64,000 bases of DNA, from the NCBI GenBank assembly GCA_022842935.1, contig JALHOP010000005.1, forward strand, positions 337,307 to 401,306. The letters are read 5' to 3'. Source of the DNA: Myxococcota bacterium (GTDB taxonomy: Bacteria; Myxococcota; XYA12-FULL-58-9; JALHOP01). This document shows, in pieces, positions 1 to 9,023 of the stretch (position 1 is the first letter of the stretch; every line of letters begins with the position of its first letter). Position numbers and translations under genes: made by a program. Below the pieces are notes generated by a model. It was not told where the DNA came from. It was given only the letters and a program-made list of their open reading frames with translations, and did not search any database.

Positions 1-925
1 CGGGGGTCGCCATCAAGACGATGTCGGCGCTCTGCGGCGTGCCGATCTTGTGCAGGCGTGCCGTCTGGTCATGCACGACCTCCTGCAACTCTTTGCCCGC
101 TTCAGGGGCCTGTAGTCCGCTATAGAGGAATCCAGAGCTGTCGGGAAGCCACTCGACGGTGCCGGTCTTCGTCCAGGTGATGACCTCGGGCAACTTTTGG
201 CCGCTCACCGCATCGAAGATGTGCCAGGTTGACCAGTCCGAACCGTTATCGTTGAGCGCGTAAGCTACCTTCGTGCCGTCAGGGCTCACGTGCCAGGCGC
301 TGACATGCATAGTGCCGGTGGGGTCGAGCGCGACCGGGTTTACCACCTGGCGGACCGCGCCGTGCTTGTCCTTCACGTAAAGCGAGGCCTGGTCTTCTCC
401 GCTTTTTCGTTCGGTGAAGTAGGTGTGGTCCTTCACCTTGCGCTCGCGCGACTTCTCTCCGACCGCGAAGCTCTGCTCGAGCCAATCGGCGACGAGCTTG
501 CGGGCCGGTAGCCGCTCCATGTGGGCGCGCGTAAAGGCGTTCTGCTCGTTCACCCACGCATCACGTTTGGCTCCGGCGGTCTCGAGCCACCGGTAAGGGT
601 CCATGACCTTCACGCCATGGTAGTCGTCCACCACATCACCACGCTCCGTCTTCGGGTAGCTCCCCTCGAGAGCGACCTGAGCTCCCAGCTGGGCGAGCAG
701 CACCTTGCGATCGAGGGCGGCAGCTGCCCCGGTGAACCCAGCGCCCATACGCTGCTGATGTTTCACCTTCTTGTTCTTGCCGTGCTTCTTGCCAGGGACC
801 TCGACGCTATCGTGGGGGCGGAGCAGACGCGCACCCTTGGTCCGGGAAGTCTCGATACGCGCGGCGGTGGACGGAAAAGAGCGTAGAGCGGGGTATGACC
901 CCGACGAGCGGCGTGTGGATTGCAT
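1..925 (-). CDS. Prolyl oligopeptidase family protein (S9), C-terminal part cut off by the window edge
   Basis: This is the N-terminal ~308 residues of a serine peptidase of family S9, which cleaves short peptides after proline. Translating the minus strand gives the family hallmark MDPYRWLE near residue 110, preceded by DDYHGVKV. Further on are beta-propeller motifs such as AWHVSPDGTKVAYALN and GSDWSTWHIFD, and LHKIGTPQSADIV close to the edge. The catalytic hydrolase domain lies beyond base 1, so activity cannot be judged. The start is uncertain. ATG at 925 adds a Lys/Arg-rich leader of about 60 residues, while ATG at 748 (MGAGFTG) gives a length nearer the family norm. Neither has a strong ribosome site, and no convincing signal peptide is visible. 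The gene follows ychF on the same strand after about 91 bases. Confidence 0.85.
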   Translation of the reverse strand, partial: MQSTRRSSGSYPALRSFPSTAARIETSRTKGARLLRPHDSVEVPGKKHGKNKKVKHQQRMGAGFTGAAAALDRKVLLAQLGAQVALEGSYPKTERGDVVDDYHGVKVMDPYRWLETAGAKRDAWVNEQNAFTRAHMERLPARKLVADWLEQSFAVGEKSRERKVKDHTYFTERKSGEDQASLYVKDKHGAVRQVVNPVALDPTGTMHVSAWHVSPDGTKVAYALNDNGSDWSTWHIFDAVSGQKLPEVITWTKTGTVEWLPDSSGFLYSGLQAPEAGKELQEVVHDQTARLHKIGTPQSADIVLMATP

Positions 926-1016
926 GACGACCTTGGTGGGATTGCCCGGTGGAAATCGGGCGGTCGAGGTTATCGACGCCGTTCGCCAGGTGTTTCGCGC
1001 ACGGGTGTCAGCGCGA

Positions 1017-2126
1017 TCAAACGTTGAAGCGGAAGTGCATCACGTCGCCGTCCCGCACCACGTACTCCTTGCCCTCGACGCGCATCTTGCCGGCGCTCTT
1101 GACGGCCGCTTCGGTCTTGAGCTCGACGAGGTCTTCCCAGCGCATGACCTCGGCCTTGATGAAGCCGCGCTCGAAGTCGGTGTGAATGACGCCGGCGGCG
1201 CCGGGTGCCTTTGTGCCCTCGCGGATGGTCCACGCTCGGGTCTCTTGGGGACCGGCCGTCAGGTACGTGATGAGGCCAAGCACGCGGTAGCCCTCGCGAA
1301 TAATCTTGTGCAGGCCCGGCTCGGTGAGACCCATCGACCCGAGGTATTCGGCGCGGTCGGCGTCGGGGAGCTGCGAGACCTCGGCCTCGATGGCGGCGCT
1401 GATGGGAATGACGGGCGCGCCCTCGGCCTTGGCGAGCTCGGTGAGCTTTTGGAAGTAGGGCACGGTCTCGGGCTTGGTGACCGTGCTCTCGGAGAGATTG
1501 GCGACGTAGATGATGGGCTTGCCGGTGAGCAGGAAGAGCTCGCGGACGAGCTTTTTGCCCTCGTCGTCGATGGCGAGACCACGCGCGGCCGCGCCAGTGT
1601 TCAAGTGTTTCTGGAGCGCCTCGAGCCGCGCCATCTCGGAGCGAGCCTCGTCACCTTGTTTGCCGCCGGCCTTCACCAATTTGTTGGTGCGCTCCATGCG
1701 CTTTTCGACGGTGGCGAGGTCCGCCAAGGCGAGCTCGGTGTTGATGGTCTGGACGTCTCGGATGGGGTCGATGGATCCATCGACGTGAACGATGTTGGTG
1801 TCGTCAAAGCAGCGCACGACGTGCGCTATCGCGTCCACCTGACGGATGTGCGACAGGAACTGGTTGCCAAGACCTTCGCCCTTCGATGCGCCCTTTACGA
1901 GCCCGGCTATATCGACGAACTCGAGGCTCGTCGGCACGAGCTTCACCGACTTGTAGATCACGGAGAGCTTGGCCAAGCGCTCGTCGGGGACGGGCACCAC
2001 ACCAACATTGGGCTCGATGGTGCAGAACGGAAAGTTCGCGGCTTCGGCGCCGGCGGCCGAAAGCGCGTTGAAGAGGGTCGACTTACCGACGTTGGGAAGG
2101 CCGACGATGCCGATGTTGATGGCCAA
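1017..2126 (-). CDS. ychF: Redox-regulated ATPase/GTPase YchF (OLA1 family)
   Basis: YchF is a ribosome-associated P-loop NTPase of the Obg family that prefers ATP and acts in translation and stress responses. The G1 motif GLPNVGKST is near the N-terminus, followed by FCTIEPNVG and the switch-II sequence [17 protein letters not shown]. The C-terminal TGS domain ends with [16 protein letters not shown], the expected C-terminus. I chose the TTG at 2126 ([10 protein letters not shown]) because GGAG lies six bases upstream and family members start at this point. An in-frame ATG at 2168 would add 14 atypical residues. The length of 369 residues is normal. It is a housekeeping gene, possibly cotranscribed with the peptidase downstream. 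Confidence 0.96.
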   Translation of the reverse strand: MAINIGIVGLPNVGKSTLFNALSAAGAEAANFPFCTIEPNVGVVPVPDERLAKLSVIYKSVKLVPTSLEFVDIAGLVKGASKGEGLGNQFLSHIRQVDAIAHVVRCFDDTNIVHVDGSIDPIRDVQTINTELALADLATVEKRMERTNKLVKAGGKQGDEARSEMARLEALQKHLNTGAAARGLAIDDEGKKLVRELFLLTGKPIIYVANLSESTVTKPETVPYFQKLTELAKAEGAPVIPISAAIEAEVSQLPDADRAEYLGSMGLTEPGLHKIIREGYRVLGLITYLTAGPQETRAWTIREGTKAPGAAGVIHTDFERGFIKAEVMRWEDLVELKTEAAVKSAGKMRVEGKEYVVRDGDVMHFRFNV

Positions 2127-2245
2127 GGGGGGCTCCAGATCGAGAGGGCGCGGTACACCACTCGCCATGGCTCGTCGTCAAGCGTTGACGCGGAGACGAT
2201 TTGCGCTTTGCTTGCTGGCCGAGAACCCGAAGGAGGGGAAACAAT

Positions 2246-2476
2246 ATGATGAAGATCTCCGCACTTGCGCTCGTTGCCATGCTCCCAGTCGCGTGTTCGA
2301 GCACGAACACCAACGTCCCGAGCCGGGGCCGCCAGTCCGACAACCCGGTCGAGCGCATCCGCGATCGTACGAACACCAACGCCCCGCCGAGCGCGAACGA
2401 CAACGCACCGATCAACAGCATCGAAGTCGAGCGCATAAGAGACCGCACCAACACAAACGTTAGTGAGCCTGAATGA
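2246..2476 (+). CDS. Small repeat-containing lipoprotein, function unknown
   Basis: This is a 76-residue protein. It begins with a lipoprotein signal (MMKISALALVAMLPVAC) whose predicted lipidated cysteine is residue 17. The -3 position is Pro, so the lipobox is not perfect. The mature part is polar, with no hydrophobic segment. It carries two copies of VERIRDRTNTN and a partial third, SSTNTNV, just after the cysteine. The start is fixed by an AGGAGG ribosome site at 2231-2236, ten bases before an ATG-ATG pair. It diverges from ychF, so the 119 bases between them should hold both promoters. I recognise no family. A short, disordered surface or periplasmic lipoprotein is the most that can be said. 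Confidence 0.75.
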   Translation: MMKISALALVAMLPVACSSTNTNVPSRGRQSDNPVERIRDRTNTNAPPSANDNAPINSIEVERIRDRTNTNVSEPE

Positions 2477-2563
2477 CATGATGGCAGGCAGGGTTAGGGG
2501 GACGGACGGGAGACGTTGCCGATAACGATCAGGTACCGTTGCGTTCGACGCTTGGAGCCAACC

Positions 2564-3067
2564 ATGACCGCCGTTCCTCCTGCCAGTGCCCGACCAGCAG
2601 CTCCGCCAGCGGCCCCCCAGGCGGCGCCGCCAGAGGTTGCGGCTCCCCGTGCAGCCCAACAGGCGCCCGCAGCGGCCCCGACTGACGATCGGAGCCAGCA
2701 GGTGGCGAGCCGCGTCGGCGGGAGCCTGCTTACGGGAGCGTTGTTCGTTGGCGCCGGTCTCGCGATAGCGTTTGCTCCGTTTCTGGCGCCCCTCTTTGTG
2801 ATCGCCGGCTGTGTGGCGGGCGCGGACTGGCTTGCCGATCTTGCAGGCTTTAGTCCGGTTAAGGCGTTCACCGGCAAGTCGCTCGGCGGCTGGGTTGCGA
2901 CCCCATTCATGGCGCGCCCAGACGCGCCAGAGGCGTCGGGCGTGAATCCGCGACGTGGCCCCGTGGCGCGGCCTCGCGCGCCCGCAGAGACCCCGACCGA
3001 GCGGCGCCGTGAGGAACCGGCCCTCCCGGCTCCGGCTCCCGTACCTGTACCAGTCCCGACGTCGTAA
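2564..3067 (+). CDS. Ala/Pro-rich protein with a membrane hairpin, unknown family (paralogue of next gene)
   Basis: The protein has 167 residues and three parts. The first is an Ala/Pro-rich disordered N-terminus of about 45 residues. The second is a long hydrophobic hairpin (ALFVGAGLAIAFAPF, then LAPLFVIAGCVAGADWL). The third is a polar C-terminus ending in Pro/Val-rich repeats. The ATG at 2564 is preceded by GGAG with six bases of spacing. An upstream in-frame ATG at 2516 lacks a ribosome site. From the hairpin onward the order GxLLxG, PF, ADxLxDxA, TGxS, NPRR is shared with the next gene, so the two look like diverged tandem duplicates. There is no signal peptide, and the protein probably sits in the inner membrane. 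No known family is recognised. Confidence 0.7.
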   Translation: MTAVPPASARPAAPPAAPQAAPPEVAAPRAAQQAPAAAPTDDRSQQVASRVGGSLLTGALFVGAGLAIAFAPFLAPLFVIAGCVAGADWLADLAGFSPVKAFTGKSLGGWVATPFMARPDAPEASGVNPRRGPVARPRAPAETPTERRREEPALPAPAPVPVPVPTS

Positions 3068-3230
3068 GGTTCTTTCTTCCGTCACGGACCATCCACGAGG
3101 CGACGGGGCTGTTGTGCGTCATTGCCCCAGAGTGACGCCATGTCAGGGTCCTTCAGAGAAGAAGCGGCAACAGCTCCCAACGCCCACCGATAACTGTGGC
3201 GTAACCCGTTAACCGAAACAGGGGATTTTC

Positions 3231-3512
3231 ATGCCTCCAGTTGGTGGAATGCCGCAGGTCGAGCCGTCGCGTCACTTCTTGGGCAATCTGTTGCAAGGGG
3301 TGGTTGGCTTCTTCGCCATGGCCATCCCTTTTGTTGGGCTGCCGATTGGCGCGTACCTCATGGCGGATGCCCTTTGCGACGTCGCGAGCCGGCGGAGCAT
3401 CTGGGGCCTTCTCACGGGAAGCGATAGCCGTTCGTTTGGCGCCCAGATTATGGAAGGCCTCTGGCCGACCAACCCGCGCCGCGCTGGTTATCAGATGCGC
3501 GCTCCAGCCTAA
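3231..3512 (+). CDS. Small two-helix membrane protein, unknown family (paralogue of previous gene)
   Basis: This 93-residue protein has a hydrophobic hairpin at about residues 20-50 (LLQGVVGFFAMAIPFVG, then LPIGAYLMADALCDVA). A short amphipathic tail ends in WPTNPRRAGY. Compared with the gene just upstream it keeps LLxG, PF, ADxLxDxA, the LTGSDS/FTGKS segment and the terminal NPRR, but it lacks the Ala/Pro-rich N-terminus and C-terminal extension. An AGGGG ribosome site lies seven bases before the ATG. The 163 bases before it show no terminator, so the two genes may share a message. The function is unknown. Confidence 0.7.
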   Translation: MPPVGGMPQVEPSRHFLGNLLQGVVGFFAMAIPFVGLPIGAYLMADALCDVASRRSIWGLLTGSDSRSFGAQIMEGLWPTNPRRAGYQMRAPA

Positions 3513-3530
3513 CGAAGCCGTCGCAGCGCG

Positions 3531-3992
3531 TTGTTACACATCGTTCTCTTTCAGCCCGAGATCCCCCAGAACACCGGGAATGTCGGGCGTATGTGCGCGG
3601 TGACACGAGCGCGGCTGCACCTCGTGCACCCGCTTGGCTTCGAGGTCACCGACAAACATCTGAAGCGCGCTGGTATGGACTACTGGCGCTCTCTGGATGT
3701 GCACCACCACGAAGACTGGCGGGCGTTCCGCGATAGCAGACTTGGCCCCAGGCGCCTTTGGCTCTTCACGACCAAGGCCGAGCAGACCCACTGGGATGTC
3801 CGCTTCGCCGACGAGGATGGACTCGTCTTCGGGCGTGAGACGAGTGGCGCTCCCGATTGGCTTCACGAGGAGCTGTCAGCGACCCGGGTGACCATCCCGC
3901 GCTTCAACGCCGAGATGCGCTCCCTCAATTTGTCCACTGCCGTGGGGGTCGCGGCCTATGAGGCGCTGCGGCAACTGCACCACATCCGATAG
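3531..3992 (+). CDS. trmL: tRNA (cytidine(34)-2'-O)-methyltransferase TrmL
   Basis: TrmL is a SPOUT-class enzyme that uses S-adenosylmethionine to 2'-O-methylate the wobble base of tRNA-Leu species. The protein has 153 residues, typical of the family. It starts at a TTG codon, where LHIVLFQPEIPQNTGNVGR aligns with the N-terminus of known TrmL proteins. Also visible are VHPLGFEVTDKHLKRAGMDY, the SAM-binding knot segment VFGRETSGAP, and IPRFNAEMRSLNLSTAVGV. The ribosome site is weak. It lies 18 bases after the preceding small membrane-protein gene and about 180 bases before the large oxoglutarate dehydrogenase gene. It is probably a housekeeping gene with no functional link to either. Confidence 0.95.
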   Translation: MLHIVLFQPEIPQNTGNVGRMCAVTRARLHLVHPLGFEVTDKHLKRAGMDYWRSLDVHHHEDWRAFRDSRLGPRRLWLFTTKAEQTHWDVRFADEDGLVFGRETSGAPDWLHEELSATRVTIPRFNAEMRSLNLSTAVGVAAYEALRQLHHIR

Positions 3993-4173
3993 CCTTCGGC
4001 GACGCCAATGGGTCCGTGAGAAAAGGCTTCTAGAACAGGCTGTTGCGCAGTCCGTACGAAATGCGCGGAGGGGATCGCTCGCTCCTTTGCCTATGCCGCG
4101 CCGAGTCGTTATGGTCGCTCGGTTCGAGCCACCACCCTGCGCGGCCTGCATGCCGCCTCCCTAGAGAAGGTTC

Positions 4174-7100
4174 ATGAGTAGCTTTGGTGCAAATTCCGGT
4201 TTCGTCGATGAGCTCTACGCGCGGTACCTCGAAGATCCGCAGTCGGTCGGGGAGTCCTGGCAGGAGTTCTTCGCGGACTACAAACCGGCCGGCGGCAACC
4301 CAGCGCCGCGCGCCTCAGCGCCCTCGAACGGCGCACATTCGCAGCTTCCAGCCGCGACCATCGTCGCGCCCGCGACCGGTCCTGTTGTCTCCTCCGGTGC
4401 CGCTGCCAGCGTCGTCCCGACCGGGCATGTGCCCGCGATAGCGACCAAGGCGCCCCCGCAGGCTTCGCTGCCCCAGAGCGAGCACCCCGATGCCGAGCCT
4501 CTCAAGGGGATCGCCGCCAAGATCGCCGAGAACATGGTGATGAGCCTGCACGTGCCGACGGCCACCAGCGTGCGCTCTATCCCCGTGAAGCTCCTCGAAG
4601 AGAACCGCAAGCTCATCAACGCCCACCAGGCGGCGACAAGTGGCGCCAAGGTCTCGTTCACCCACGTCGTCGCGTATGCGCTATTGCGGGCGATGGAAAA
4701 ACATCCCGGCATGAACGACGGCTATGTCGAGCGTGACGGCAAACCGCACCGCGTGCATCGCAAGGTGATCAATCTCGGCCTTGCCATCGACCTCGAGCGC
4801 AAGGGCGAGCGTGTCTTGCTCGTGCCGAACATCAAAGACGCCGGTCGCCTGAGCTTCCTCGAGTTCGTCGCAGCGTATGACGACATCGTGGCCCGCGCGC
4901 GCAACAACAAGCTCGCCGTCGACGAGTTCCAGGGCACGACCGTCAGCATCACGAACCCCGGCATGATTGGCACGCAGCTGTCGGTGCCGCGCCTCATGGA
5001 GGGGCAGTCGGCAATCTTCGGTATCGGCAACATCGGCTTCCCCGCCGAGTATGCCGGTATGTCCAACCAGGTGATCAGCGAGCTTGGCCTCTCGCGCACG
5101 ATGACGATCACGAGCACCTACGACCACCGCGTCATCCAGGGAGCCGAGTCAGGTGGCTTCTGCCGCGACGTCGAGAAGCTCTTGCTGGGTGAAGACCGAT
5201 TTTACGTGCGGATCTTCGATGAGCTCGATGTGCCTTACGAGCCGCTCGCGTGGGCCGGTGACCAGAACGTCGAGGTCTTCGGCGGCCGCGACATGGACGC
5301 TATCCGCAAGCAGGCGCATGTGCTTCAGCTCATCCGTGCGCACCGCGTTCGCGGACACCTGTACGCACATCTCGACCCGCTCTCTATAGAGGCGCCGCAG
5401 CTTCACCCCGAGCTCGAGATGTCGAAGTACGGCCTCACTGTCTGGGACCTCGACCGCCAGTTCATGGCAGGCGAGCTGGCCGGCTCGAACGCGCCGATGC
5501 CGCTGCGCGACATCATGGAGACGTTGCGCGAGACGTACTGCCGCCACATCGGCGTCGAGTACATGCACATCCCGTACGTCGAGCAGCGTGACTGGCTGCA
5601 GGCGCGGATGGAGTCGTCGCGCAACGCCACCCCGTTCACTCCCGAGGAACAGCAGCGCATCTTGAAGAAGCTCAACGCAGCCGAGGCGTTCGAGCGCTTC
5701 CTGCACACCACCTACGTTGGGCAAAAGCGCTTCTCGCTCGAGGGTGGTGAGACGCTCATCCCCATGCTCGATTTCCTTCTCGAGGACGCGGGACGGGTGG
5801 GGGTTACGGCCGCGGTCATTGGCATGGCGCACCGCGGACGGCTCAATGTCTTGGTCAACACCGTTGGCAAGAAGCACGAAAACGTCTTCCGCGAATTCGA
5901 AGGCGAGATGGACCCGGGCATCGCCCATGGCTCCGGCGACGTGAAGTATCACCTCGGCGCCGAGGGCAAACACGTCACCGACAACGGCGACGAAGTTCGC
6001 GTGCTCGTTGCTAGCAACCCGTCACACCTCGAGGCCGTCAACCCCGTTGTCGAGGGCATGGTGCGAGCCATGCAAGACATCGCCGGCGACGTGAAGCGTG
6101 AGAAGACCATCCCGGTTCTCATCCACGGCGATGCCGCTTTCGCGGGGCAGGGCGTCGTGGTCGAGACCCTCGGAATGTCGCAGCTCAACGGCTACCGCAC
6201 CGGCGGCACCGTGCACATCGTCGTGAACAACCAGATTGGCTTCACCACGGGAGCCAAAGACGCGCGCTCGTCGCTCTACTCCACGGATGTCGCCAAAGCG
6301 GTCCACGCGCCAATTTTTCACGTCAATGGTGACAATCCCGAAGACGCGGTGCGTGTCATGCGCCTCGCATTCGCCTTCCGGCATCAGTTCAAGCGCGACG
6401 TCGTCATCGATCTCGTCTGCTACCGTCGCTGGGGCCACAACGAAGGCGACGACCCGTCGTACACGCAGCCGCTGGTGTACCAGCGCATCGAAAATCATCG
6501 CTCGGTTCGAAAAATCTACACCGAGCAACTCTTGCGTCGCGGTGACCTCGATGCGCAGTCGGCCGAGAAGGCGCTCGACGACTTCCGCGTTCAGCTCCAG
6601 GGCATCCACGACGCCGTCAAACAGGCGCAGCAACCCAAACCCCAGTCAGTCGCGCGTGACCGCGAAGATGAGCGAGGCGTTGGCGTCGAGGCCGACGTCG
6701 AAGGGACCGCCGCATCGGCGGAGACCCTCGAGACCGTTCTCGGCGGCCTCGACCGGCCCGTCGAGGGGTTCGAACCGCATCCGAAGTTGGTCAAGCAGCT
6801 GGCCAAGCGTCGCGAGCGCTACGATAGTGGCAAGATCGATTGGGCCTTGGGTGAGACTCTCGCCTTCGGCTCGCTCGTCCTCGAGGGTAACGCTGTCCGC
6901 TTGAGCGGTGAAGACACGGGACGCGGCACCTTCAGCCAACGCCACTGCATCCTCTACGATCACCGCACTGGGTCGCCGTACATCCCGTTGAACAACCTGC
7001 AGCAGGGCCAGGCGAACTTCTCTTGTTACGACTCCTTGCTCTCGGAGTTCGGAGTTTTGGGCTTCGACTACGGCTACTCGGTCAATTTCCCGAAAGCGCT

Positions 7101-7962
7101 GGTCATGTGGGAGGCCCAGTTCGGTGACTTCGTGAATGGCGCTCAGGTCATCATCGACCAGTTCATTTCGAGCGGCGAGCAGAAGTGGAATCAGAAATCG
7201 TCGGTCGTGATGCTTTTGCCGCATGGTTACGAGGGTCAAGGGCCAGAACATTCCAGCGCCCGCATCGAGCGCTTCCTGCAGCTCGCGGCGGCTGGCAACT
7301 GGCGCGTCTGTTATCCGACGACGCCCGCGCAGTACTTCCACCTCTTGCGTCGCCAGGTCCGCAGCGAGCAGCGCAAGCCGTGTGTAGTGTTCACGCCGAA
7401 GTCCCTCTTGCGCCACCCCGATGCAGTGTCCGCCAAAGAAGAGCTTCTCTCTGGCAACTACATGACGGTCATCGGCGATGCGTCCATCAGCGACCCGTCG
7501 GCGGTCACGCGTGTCATTATTTGCAGCGGCAAAATCTACTATGACCTCGATACCGCCCGCCGCGAGAGGAAACTCGCGAACGTCGCTATCGTGCGCCTCG
7601 AGCAGTATTACCCCTTCCCGGCAGAACAGCTCCGCGCCCAGCTCGAGACGTATGCCAACGCGACCGAGGTGCTCTGGGTTCAGGAAGAACCGCGGAACAT
7701 GGGGGCTTGGGATTTCGTCGACGAGCGACTCTTGGCGCTGCTCTACCAGGGCCAGACGTTGCGTTACGTTGGCCGCGCATCGGGGTCGTCGCCGGCAACC
7801 GGCTCATCCAAGCGCCACGCCGCCGAACAGGCCGCGGTGGTTGCCGAGGCTCTCGAAGGCGAAGGCAAGCCTGCCTTAGCTCACGGCCAAAAGGTCATCG
7901 AGACACGCGACAAACAGCCGCAGCCGCAACCAGCGCAGCAGCCGACTCGGGCCGCTGGGTAA
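4174..7962 (+). CDS. kgd: Fused 2-oxoglutarate decarboxylase/dehydrogenase E1 and succinyltransferase E2 (KGD type)
   Basis: This 1262-residue multifunctional enzyme supplies the E1 (thiamine diphosphate) and E2 acyltransferase activities of the 2-oxoglutarate dehydrogenase step of the TCA cycle. The domain order is an E1 N-terminal segment (FVDELYARYLEDPQSV), an Ala/Pro linker at about 35-105, an E2 catalytic domain with the DHR active-site motif at 317-319, and then E1. E1 shows MAHRGRLN at 551-558, the ThDP/Mg segment beginning GDAAFAGQG at 652, and RRWGHNEGDDPSYTQP. There is no lipoyl domain. This is the architecture of mycobacterial Kgd, in which another E2 protein supplies the lipoyl arm. 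No dihydrolipoyl dehydrogenase or lipoyl E2 gene lies nearby. The Rieske oxygenase gene starts ten bases after its stop codon. Confidence 0.95.
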   Translation: MSSFGANSGFVDELYARYLEDPQSVGESWQEFFADYKPAGGNPAPRASAPSNGAHSQLPAATIVAPATGPVVSSGAAASVVPTGHVPAIATKAPPQASLPQSEHPDAEPLKGIAAKIAENMVMSLHVPTATSVRSIPVKLLEENRKLINAHQAATSGAKVSFTHVVAYALLRAMEKHPGMNDGYVERDGKPHRVHRKVINLGLAIDLERKGERVLLVPNIKDAGRLSFLEFVAAYDDIVARARNNKLAVDEFQGTTVSITNPGMIGTQLSVPRLMEGQSAIFGIGNIGFPAEYAGMSNQVISELGLSRTMTITSTYDHRVIQGAESGGFCRDVEKLLLGEDRFYVRIFDELDVPYEPLAWAGDQNVEVFGGRDMDAIRKQAHVLQLIRAHRVRGHLYAHLDPLSIEAPQLHPELEMSKYGLTVWDLDRQFMAGELAGSNAPMPLRDIMETLRETYCRHIGVEYMHIPYVEQRDWLQARMESSRNATPFTPEEQQRILKKLNAAEAFERFLHTTYVGQKRFSLEGGETLIPMLDFLLEDAGRVGVTAAVIGMAHRGRLNVLVNTVGKKHENVFREFEGEMDPGIAHGSGDVKYHLGAEGKHVTDNGDEVRVLVASNPSHLEAVNPVVEGMVRAMQDIAGDVKREKTIPVLIHGDAAFAGQGVVVETLGMSQLNGYRTGGTVHIVVNNQIGFTTGAKDARSSLYSTDVAKAVHAPIFHVNGDNPEDAVRVMRLAFAFRHQFKRDVVIDLVCYRRWGHNEGDDPSYTQPLVYQRIENHRSVRKIYTEQLLRRGDLDAQSAEKALDDFRVQLQGIHDAVKQAQQPKPQSVARDREDERGVGVEADVEGTAASAETLETVLGGLDRPVEGFEPHPKLVKQLAKRRERYDSGKIDWALGETLAFGSLVLEGNAVRLSGEDTGRGTFSQRHCILYDHRTGSPYIPLNNLQQGQANFSCYDSLLSEFGVLGFDYGYSVNFPKALVMWEAQFGDFVNGAQVIIDQFISSGEQKWNQKSSVVMLLPHGYEGQGPEHSSARIERFLQLAAAGNWRVCYPTTPAQYFHLLRRQVRSEQRKPCVVFTPKSLLRHPDAVSAKEELLSGNYMTVIGDASISDPSAVTRVIICSGKIYYDLDTARRERKLANVAIVRLEQYYPFPAEQLRAQLETYANATEVLWVQEEPRNMGAWDFVDERLLALLYQGQTLRYVGRASGSSPATGSSKRHAAEQAAVVAEALEGEGKPALAHGQKVIETRDKQPQPQPAQQPTRAAG

Positions 7963-7972
7963 CGAAGACTTC

Positions 7973-9022
7973 GTGAGCACTGCCGGGCGCTACTCCGTCG
8001 TTCACGTGCGTCGCGCCTGGTACGTGCTGTGCGAATCCGCAGACCTGCGTGAACGTCCGCTCAAGCGGTCTCTCTTCGACGTGCCTCTGGCGGTCTTCCG
8101 TGGGGCGGCCGGCGAGCCTGTCGTGCTCGTCGACCGGTGTGCGCACCGGAACGTTCCGATCTCGGGTGGTCGCGTGGTGCACGGCGAGATCGAATGCCCC
8201 TACCATGGCTGGCGGTTCGATCGCGAAGGCGTTTGCAGAAGTGTGCCTGCGTTAGTCGATGACACGGGCTCCGCGAAAGCGCGTCGGGTGACGCGATACC
8301 ACGCTGTCGAGCGCCAGGGCCTTGTGTGGGCATGGGGCGATCCCGAAAACCCGCCAGAGGGTGCCGAGCCGTATGTCATTCCGCACCTTGCGGACAATCG
8401 CTATGGGGTCGTGCGCTACAGCGCGAGCTTCGACGCGACCCTGCATGCCACAGCCGAGAACATCCTGGACGTGCCGCATACGGCGTTTTTGCACCGAGGA
8501 CTGTTTCGCGGGGGTGACAAGCGCAACGTCATCACCGCGAAACTGCGACGCGATGCGCGATCCGTAGAAGCGGACTACATTGGCGAGCCACGCCCGTCCG
8601 GCCTAATTGGCCGCTTGCTCGCTCCGCAGGGCGGCACCGTACGCCATGTCGATCGCTTCATGCTGCCCTCTATTGCCCAGGTGGAATATGCCCTGGGCGA
8701 GAGCAGCCACGTTCTGATCACCAACTTGCTCACGCCCGTGTCTGATTTCGTTACCAGCATGTTCGCCATCGTGAGCTACCGACTACCCATTGGCGGCAAG
8801 CTCGTGGGGCGCGTGCTCGAGCCCCTGGCGAGACGCATCGTCCAGCAGGATGTCGAGGTGCTCGCCGAGCAGACGCGCAACGTCAAAAAGTTCGGCGGCG
8901 AGCGCTTCGTGTCGACCGATGTCGATCTCTTGGGCGCGCACATGCTGCGTTTGCTCCGACACGCCGAACGTGGCGAAACGCAAGAGGCCGGCGAGCTCGG
9001 CTCGGTTCGCCTCGAGGTCTGA
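7973..9022 (+). CDS. Rieske non-heme iron oxygenase, substrate unknown
   Basis: This is a 349-residue oxygenase component of the Rieske type, which uses O2 and electrons from a reductase to hydroxylate or demethylate a substrate. The [2Fe-2S] motif is complete: Cys56-x-His58, sixteen residues, Cys75-x2-His78. The mononuclear iron site reads ENILDVPHTAFLH, with the ligands His169 and His174 in the usual Asn-x2-Asp-x2-His-x4-His spacing. It starts at GTG, ten bases after kgd, and is followed after one base by a quaternary-amine type ABC transporter. The context suggests a small imported or membrane-derived substrate such as a methylated amine, but this is inference. No ferredoxin or reductase gene is beside it. 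Confidence 0.9.
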   Translation: MSTAGRYSVVHVRRAWYVLCESADLRERPLKRSLFDVPLAVFRGAAGEPVVLVDRCAHRNVPISGGRVVHGEIECPYHGWRFDREGVCRSVPALVDDTGSAKARRVTRYHAVERQGLVWAWGDPENPPEGAEPYVIPHLADNRYGVVRYSASFDATLHATAENILDVPHTAFLHRGLFRGGDKRNVITAKLRRDARSVEADYIGEPRPSGLIGRLLAPQGGTVRHVDRFMLPSIAQVEYALGESSHVLITNLLTPVSDFVTSMFAIVSYRLPIGGKLVGRVLEPLARRIVQQDVEVLAEQTRNVKKFGGERFVSTDVDLLGAHMLRLLRHAERGETQEAGELGSVRLEV

Positions 9023-9023
9023 C

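Noticed and set aside
771-2249. A 492-codon plus-strand open frame opposite ychF and the peptidase
   Set aside because: It is antisense to ychF, whose motifs are unambiguous. Its translation has no known domain and reflects the third-position GC bias of the true gene.
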